This document shows positions 59,036 through 64,000 of a DNA stretch of 64,000 nt, in pieces (positions within the stretch are counted from its first letter, which is position 1; each line of letters begins with the position of its first letter). Location: the NCBI RefSeq assembly GCF_033958435.1, contig NC_134137.1, positions 107,704,501 to 107,768,500 on the forward strand. The letters are read 5' to 3'. Made by a program: the position numbers and the translations under genes. The notes under the pieces were generated by a model. It had not been told where the DNA came from and made no database searches. It saw only the letters and a list, made by a program, of their open reading frames with translations. Source of the stretch: Carettochelys insculpta. Its lineage: Eukaryota; Chordata; Testudines; Carettochelyidae.

Positions 59036-60482
59036 TGGAGCAGCAGCAGCTCGACACCTTGCTGGCTGCCTCCAGCAAAGTGGGTGCTCTGCTAGCCTCA
59101 GCCCGGGTGACCACTCGGAAGCTCCTGGCAAGGGATCCCCCCCAGGATAGAAGGGGATGCTCCTGACAGCAGGTCCTCCTGGCCCACCCCCCTCCCCGTA
59201 TGCTCCGTGGCTCTGGAGCCACTCCACCAGCTCCAAGTGGTGGGAGCAACTGATCATGGGGGAGTGGGACAATGACTGGTGGCTCCAGAATTTTCAGATG
59301 CAGTGGTAGACCTTCTTGGAGCCGTGCCAATGGCTGCTCCTCAGCCTGAGACACCAAGACGCCCAGATATGGCGTGCCTTCCCCATGAAGAAGAGGGTTG
59401 CAAATAACTGTGTGGAAGCTGGCCAACTCCAGACAGCTACTGCTCCATGGGACACCAATTCAGTGTGGGCAAGGCCACAGTTGGGGCCATCATCATGGAG
59501 GTAAGGAGGCCTGGGCACTCACCCACCGTGGGGCCCAGGGTAGGGAGCTGGCGTGGGACTGGGGGGGACAGGCACACTTTGCACACCCTCACGGGTGCCT
59601 ATGTACCCTCTCCGCAGGCGGTCCTCACACTAAATGCCATGGTCCTTGAGAGGGCTGTCCACATCGGGGACCTGGACATGGCCATCGTGGGCTTCGGTGC
59701 ACTGGGGTTCCCAAATTGCTTTGGGGCCCTCAATGGGACCCACATACCTATCTGTGCCCCAGAGCACAGCGGAGGACAATTCATAAACTGGAAGGGCTAC
59801 CATTCTGTGGTCCTGCAGGCCACGGTGGACAGCTGGGATTGGTTCCAGGACATACATGTGGGCTGGCCCGGCTATGCCCACAATTCACAGGTCTTCCGGA
59901 ACTCAGGCCTGTGCCGCCAGCTAGAGGTGGGGACCTACATCCCCCAGATGGAGATTCTGCTGGGGGACACCATGGTGCCCCTCCACCCGGTGGCCAACAC
60001 CGCATACTCACTCCAGCCCTGGCTCATGCAGCCCTATATGGGCCACCTCACACCCCAGCCAGAAGCTCTTCAATGGCCAGCTCAACTACGCCTATCAGGT
60101 GGTTGAGTGTACCTTTGGCCACTTGAAGAGGTGGTGATGCTGCCTCCTTGCCTGCCTGGAAGTTGGTGTCCTCAACGTCCCCCACGTGGTGGGTACCAGC
60201 TGCACTCTACACAATACTGTAGGGAGCCAGAGGTAGGCCTTTGTGCAGGGGTGGGCTGTTGAGGCCGACATGGGCTACTCCCAGCCAGCCACTGCCCTTA
60301 GCCACCAGGCCCACCATGGGAAGATCTGCATCCAGGAGGCCCTCAGCCAGTACTTTGACTGGGGCCCCAGTGAGCACCGCCCAGCCATCCCCGGCAGGCC
60401 TCCTGCACACCCCTGCCAACCTCCTGCACACTCCCCCCACCTGTTCCCCCGCACCGAGCACACAGTGGCCTGGGAAAAATAA
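59036..60482 (+). pseudogene. Harbinger DDE transposase, two exons, inactivated
   Basis: It starts MEQQQLDTLLAASSKVGALL in exon 1 (59036-59500). Exon 1 continues across frames with WWEQLIMGEWDNDWWLQNFQ and MGHQFSVGKATVGAIIME. A GTAAGG donor at 59501 and a CTCTCCGCAG acceptor ending 59617 define a 117-bp intron. Exon 2 has FGALNGTHIPI, where family members have a catalytic Asp (ALDGTHI), so D is N. It also has WFQDIHVGWPGYAHNSQVF with the second Asp. After a frameshift near 60060 comes VVECTFGHLKRW with the catalytic Glu, then a stop. C-terminal sequence continues to 60482, with AATAAA at 60478-60483. Transposases of this family work with the Myb/SANT partner encoded opposite. Confidence 0.85.
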
Positions 60483-60751
60483 AACTGTGTATTAAAAACT
60501 ACAAGAACTACATGTAATACTCTTTTTCTTTCTAACGAACAGTAGGGCTTACTATTTACAGGAGGTGGGGCTAACTGTATACAGAGGCAGGGGGAACTAG
60601 GTGGCCCAGGAATGAGCCATCACTTGGGGGCAGGGGTGGAGGGCTGCGACCCTCAATGGCTCTGGGTCCCATACCTTCACCCCCCGTCCAGAGTCCCTGG
60701 AGAGGCTGGGTGGGGGCAGGGAGGACAGGAAGGTAAGACCAGGGATTGACC

Positions 60752-62168
60752 TCAGGCCAGGGGTCTGGGCCAGTGGGGAACTCTCCTGGGGGACTGGCAG
60801 GTAGGGCCACAGTGGGAGAAGCAGCAATGGGGGGCAGCAGGTGGGAGCAGCCAGGCCAGGAGTTCCCAGTACAAGGCTGCCGTGTCCTTAAAGGTGGCCA
60901 TGAATTCCCCCCAGGTTGCCTGGGACCAGGTGGCCTCCTGCTCCGCAAAATGGAGCTGGCGCTCAGCCAGCTCCACCTGGTGCCAGATGGAGGCAGTGAG
61001 GTGGGGGTCCTCAGCTACCTGCCTCAGGCTCCGGTGTGACCGAGCCCATCCAGGCAGTGGTGGGGGCTCTGGGCGGTCGCTATACCTCAGCTCTGGGGGT
61101 CTGTCTGGGACGACAGACACAGTGAGACTCTCCTGCCCCTCAGGTGCTGTGGCTGCAGAAACAGGAGGGAAAAGAGGAAAAGGACATGAGTACTGACCCC
61201 TGCCCCATGGCCCACGCCCACTGTCTCCCCATGGGCGCCAGGTCCCCGTTCCCTGTCCCCCATCCATGGGTGTGGTGGCCCTGTGGGTGGCACCAGGGTG
61301 TGGCACTGTCTGCGGGAGCGGATGCTGAAGGGCGCTGGTGGCCATGCTGCTGTCCCGGGGCCACGGTCCAGCTGGGCCTTGGCAGGCTGGGGTCTGCGGG
61401 GTCATGGGGGGCCCCAGTTGTGTGTGGTGCCTGAGCCCCACTATCTGGGTTGTGGACCCTGTTGGGTACATACCTGAGGGTCCACCGCAGAGGTCGGGGG
61501 ATGGCCGTCTGACTGATGCCCAGCTGGAGGTGCAGTGGGGGAGGTCCATCACCAGCTCCCCCTGCTCGCTGGACCATTCTGCTGCTTTGGTGCCCTGCCC
61601 CATCTCCAGCCCTAGTGATGCAGGGCTGGCCAATGGTCCTGGCTCCTGCTCCTCGACTGGCTGGGGCTTCTTGGCTGAAGTGTTGAGGACAGCCGGCTGG
61701 GAAGAGGTGTCCCGGGGGCCCAGGATAGCCCTGAGCTCCTGGTAATAGGGGCAAATGCGGGGGGCGGCCCCCAACTGGCTGGCTGAGTCCTGAGCCTGGG
61801 CGTAACCCTGTCGCATCTCCTTCACCTTACTGATGACTTGGTCAGGAGTGTGGGCATGGTGACCCCCAGGTGGTCAGGCCCTTGGCCAGCTGGGTAAAGG
61901 CTGCTGCTTTCTGGTGTTTGTTCCCCATAACCTGGAGCACCTCCTCCTCCTCCTGCCAGAGACCCAGAAAGTCCTGGAGCTCTGCCTCACTCCAGGAGGG
62001 GCCACACTTCTTCCTCCCACAGCTGGACCCTTGAGAGCCCTGGGGTTGCTCAGAGGAGGGACCCTGGGACTGCTCCCATGCCTGGCTGCTCTCCGTCTCC
62101 AGCAGGGGACTGCTGGGGGTCACCCTGAGGCATACAGGGGCACCACCTGTGATGGCTGCTGCCTGCAT
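60752..62168 (-). pseudogene. Harbinger Myb/SANT-like DNA-binding protein, two exons, one frameshift
   Basis: Exon 1 runs from about 62168 to 61474. It carries a trihelix/SANT-like domain: KKCGPSWSEAELQDFLGLWQ, MGNKHQKAAAFTQLAKGL, then VISKVKEMRQGYAQAQD and GAAPRICPYYQELRAILG. The two halves are in different frames, split at the G run near 61866-61870, so a single-base indel explains the break. A CAG/GTATGTACC donor at 61473 and a TTTCTGCAG acceptor ending 61153 frame a 321-bp intron. The phase-1 junction keeps the frame into ATAPEGQESLTVSVVP, and the protein ends with a region rich in W, Q and A (VELAERQLHFAEQEATWSQA). The SANT protein normally binds the TIRs and brings the transposase to the nucleus. 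Confidence 0.82.
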
Positions 62169-62534
62169 GCTCTCAGCTTCCTGCCATGGGGTTTCCTGGT
62201 CCCTGCGGCTTTAAGAGCTGCTGCACACACAGACCACAGAGCCCTGAAGAGGCTGGGCAGCACGTCTCCACATCCCAGCTGATTGCTGCCATGGCAGACC
62301 CTGCTCTTTCGAAGTAGCAGGACGCAGAGCGTCTGCACATGTCCTTTTTCAAAGTTAGATGTTAAAATAGCGCCCTCTTCTTATTTTCTGGTTCGAATAG
62401 CGGTTTCGATGTCTGCGGTGCCTAACGTCGATTCCAACTTCAAAGTAGCATGTGACATGTGCAGATGCGACACGCGCTACTCTGATGTGGTGCTGGCTTT
62501 TTCGACATAGCAGGCTAGTGTAGACTTGGCTTAA

Positions 62535-64000
62535 TTGATAATTAAAGCATTTAATAGGCATGTGCCAACCATGAATTTACTGACAAAAACAATTGTGCAT
62601 TACTATGTCTAAAGTACCTTAGTTTAAGATTTGCTGTAAGTATGTCATGGGTTTGTGGCTGAAGCTTATAAAACTACATCTCTAAAAATCCTTTCGTACA
62701 CACATGGTTGCACAATCTAAGTGTTCAACTTTAGCATTTAATGCTTGGATCTTCAGACAGTTTTTTAAAATAAATTCTTCAAACAACCACCCTTATCTAA
62801 AACAATTTTTAAGTACTATAGTACAAAAACTTGCTTCTGAAGTCTTCCTGTCCTTTCCATCCATCCCTACCCTCCTCTCACCTCTTTGTTGAAGACAGCC
62901 CTGAAACAGACAACATTCCTTTTTATTCTAGATAGCTGGACAAATGAGTTTCCCTTTTACTTCTGACTACTTGAAGAAGTAGTTTTAAGAGAACTTTCCA
63001 TCAGAATCAATACCTAACTAGATATAAAATCCTTTGATATGTCTAAAATCTTTGGAAACATATTTTAAGATAAACATAAAGGGAAATTTCATAAACATGT
63101 CTTCTCATAAAAATCACACAAAATATATTAGTGTTCCCTTTTTCTAAAAGCAATGAACTTTCTTATGAACACACTGAACAGTTCTAACTAATTAATTTAA
63201 AATAATGTCTTTGTTTCAGTGAGTTTAAATATTTGCAATTATAGTTTTATGATGGCTTTAAAGTATATTTAAAACATAAAATTTTCTTAGAAATACTGAT
63301 GAAGAAAATGTAAAACAGAAAAGGACTGTATCATATATTCCATAATATTTAATGATGTATTCAGCAGGAAAACTCACTTGCCCCTCCCACAAATTTTTTG
63401 CACATAAAACTCTGACAAACGTCAAGGTGTATCAAAAAACCTGTGGCTGACATTTTTTCTGCATATGCAGTCTTCACAACCTGGCACGCTCCATTTTCTT
63501 TAGAAAGAAATTTCAGAAGCGTTTTCCCCCAAAACGTCATCTGCTGCATTTAGGGTCAGGGGTTTGGCTGGAATGGGTGAGCAGAGAAAGAAGAGGGAGA
63601 CATTGGGACAGTGGGGAACGGGCAGGGGACGGGATGGAGTATAGGCGGGTGCCACAGGTTGGGGAGCTTGCCTCAACAAGAAGCACCTCACTGCCTATGC
63701 CAGCTGGCAAGGTAGGAGGGAGAGTCAGTCCCAGACAAAACTAAAGGCAAGTTGTCTTCCCTCAGCAGCAGCTCCACACCAGCCCGAGGATCGTGGAGAC
63801 TTGATAGGTTAGCTTTAGAATGTTAAAGATCCTTTTGCCTACAGACTGGGAAGGGTTTAACTCAGGTCAACTACAGAAAGCAGAATCCAATTAAGGGCTC
63901 TCAGAGGATTTAAAAAACCTCTCCTATGGGGAGAAGAAAAAAGTTGCTGTAAGGTTAGGAACAGCAGGGAAATAAGCTTCTCTATGGCGAGAGGCTGTTC
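62535..64000. other. No gene seen
   Basis: AT-rich sequence with a purine-rich patch at 63560-63720; no exon or element supported. Confidence 0.4.

Larger units (their letters stand above)
58672..62531. mobile_element. PIF/Harbinger element, 3.86 kb, TAA TSD
   Basis: The left end AGCTACATCTACACTAG and the inverted right end AGCCAAGTCTACACTAG match at 14 of 17 bases. TAA lies on both sides (58669-58671 and 62532-62534), the TWA target typical of PIF/Harbinger. The element holds both genes of the superfamily in convergent orientation: a DDE transposase on plus and a Myb/SANT-like protein on minus. GTCGAAA-type subterminal motifs occur near both ends. It is a nearly complete but inactivated autonomous element. 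Confidence 0.88.

Noticed and set aside
59447..59617. Reading the transposase frame straight through 59501-59617
   Set aside because: This stretch has a good donor and acceptor, and the translation between them lacks family similarity, so it is an intron.
61140..61754. 204-codon alternative frame in the SANT gene region
   Set aside because: It is a shadow frame; the SANT-like and C-terminal residues are in the frame that splices in phase.

Overview
The window reads as vertebrate nuclear DNA, most likely from a cryptodiran turtle. The pointers are a tRNA-derived SINE with a CR1-like 3' tail of the turtle Cry I type, CR1-class LINE relics, Penelope-like elements (PLEs), PIF/Harbinger DNA transposons and a gypsy relic with a SCAN-like domain. 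The species call is inference; the repeat structures are read directly. No bacterial, plasmid or CRISPR features are present.

The only host gene supported is a 5' coding exon on the minus strand (23252-23377) in a CpG island (about 22.6-23.9 kb). Its 42 codons match the N terminus of the zizimin family of Cdc42/Rac exchange factors, best DOCK9, and it ends at a clean GT splice donor. Positions 1-23251 are then the first part of DOCK9 intron 1, and 23.9-64 kb is upstream sequence. No other host exon was recognised.

The rest is a layered record of mobile elements. Left part (0-22 kb): a hAT-like relic (4.7-7.1 kb), an antisense PLE (7.4-10.9 kb) broken by a TA-flanked DNA transposon with a GC-rich minisatellite, a sense PLE (12966-15668) with 13-bp target site duplications (TSDs), several PLE-end-like foldback insertions, a palindromic MITE (19.5 kb) and a LINE 3' end with a C-terminal C2H2-like motif (21.1-21.9 kb).

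Right part (24-64 kb): a decayed CR1-type LINE with ORF1 esterase, endonuclease and RT pieces in order (27.5-30.4 kb), a Harbinger transposase relic (30.4-31 kb), a second LINE split by an antisense gypsy relic that itself contains a Cry-type SINE (31.4-34.7 kb), a 2.4-kb non-autonomous DNA transposon (34954-37376), a tandem Harbinger-related MITE (38168-39508), two solo LTRs of one family with perfect 5-bp TSDs (43148-44142 and 48125-49068), three copies of another LTR-like repeat, and a 3.86-kb two-gene Harbinger element bounded by TIRs and a TAA TSD (58672-62531).

The most interesting pattern is that PLE-end-like insertions repeatedly carry an inverted fragment of their own 3' end at the 5' side, all inside intact TSDs. 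This includes one unit containing a whole PLE body, which suggests that sequences often treated as SINEs here may be PLE 3' ends.
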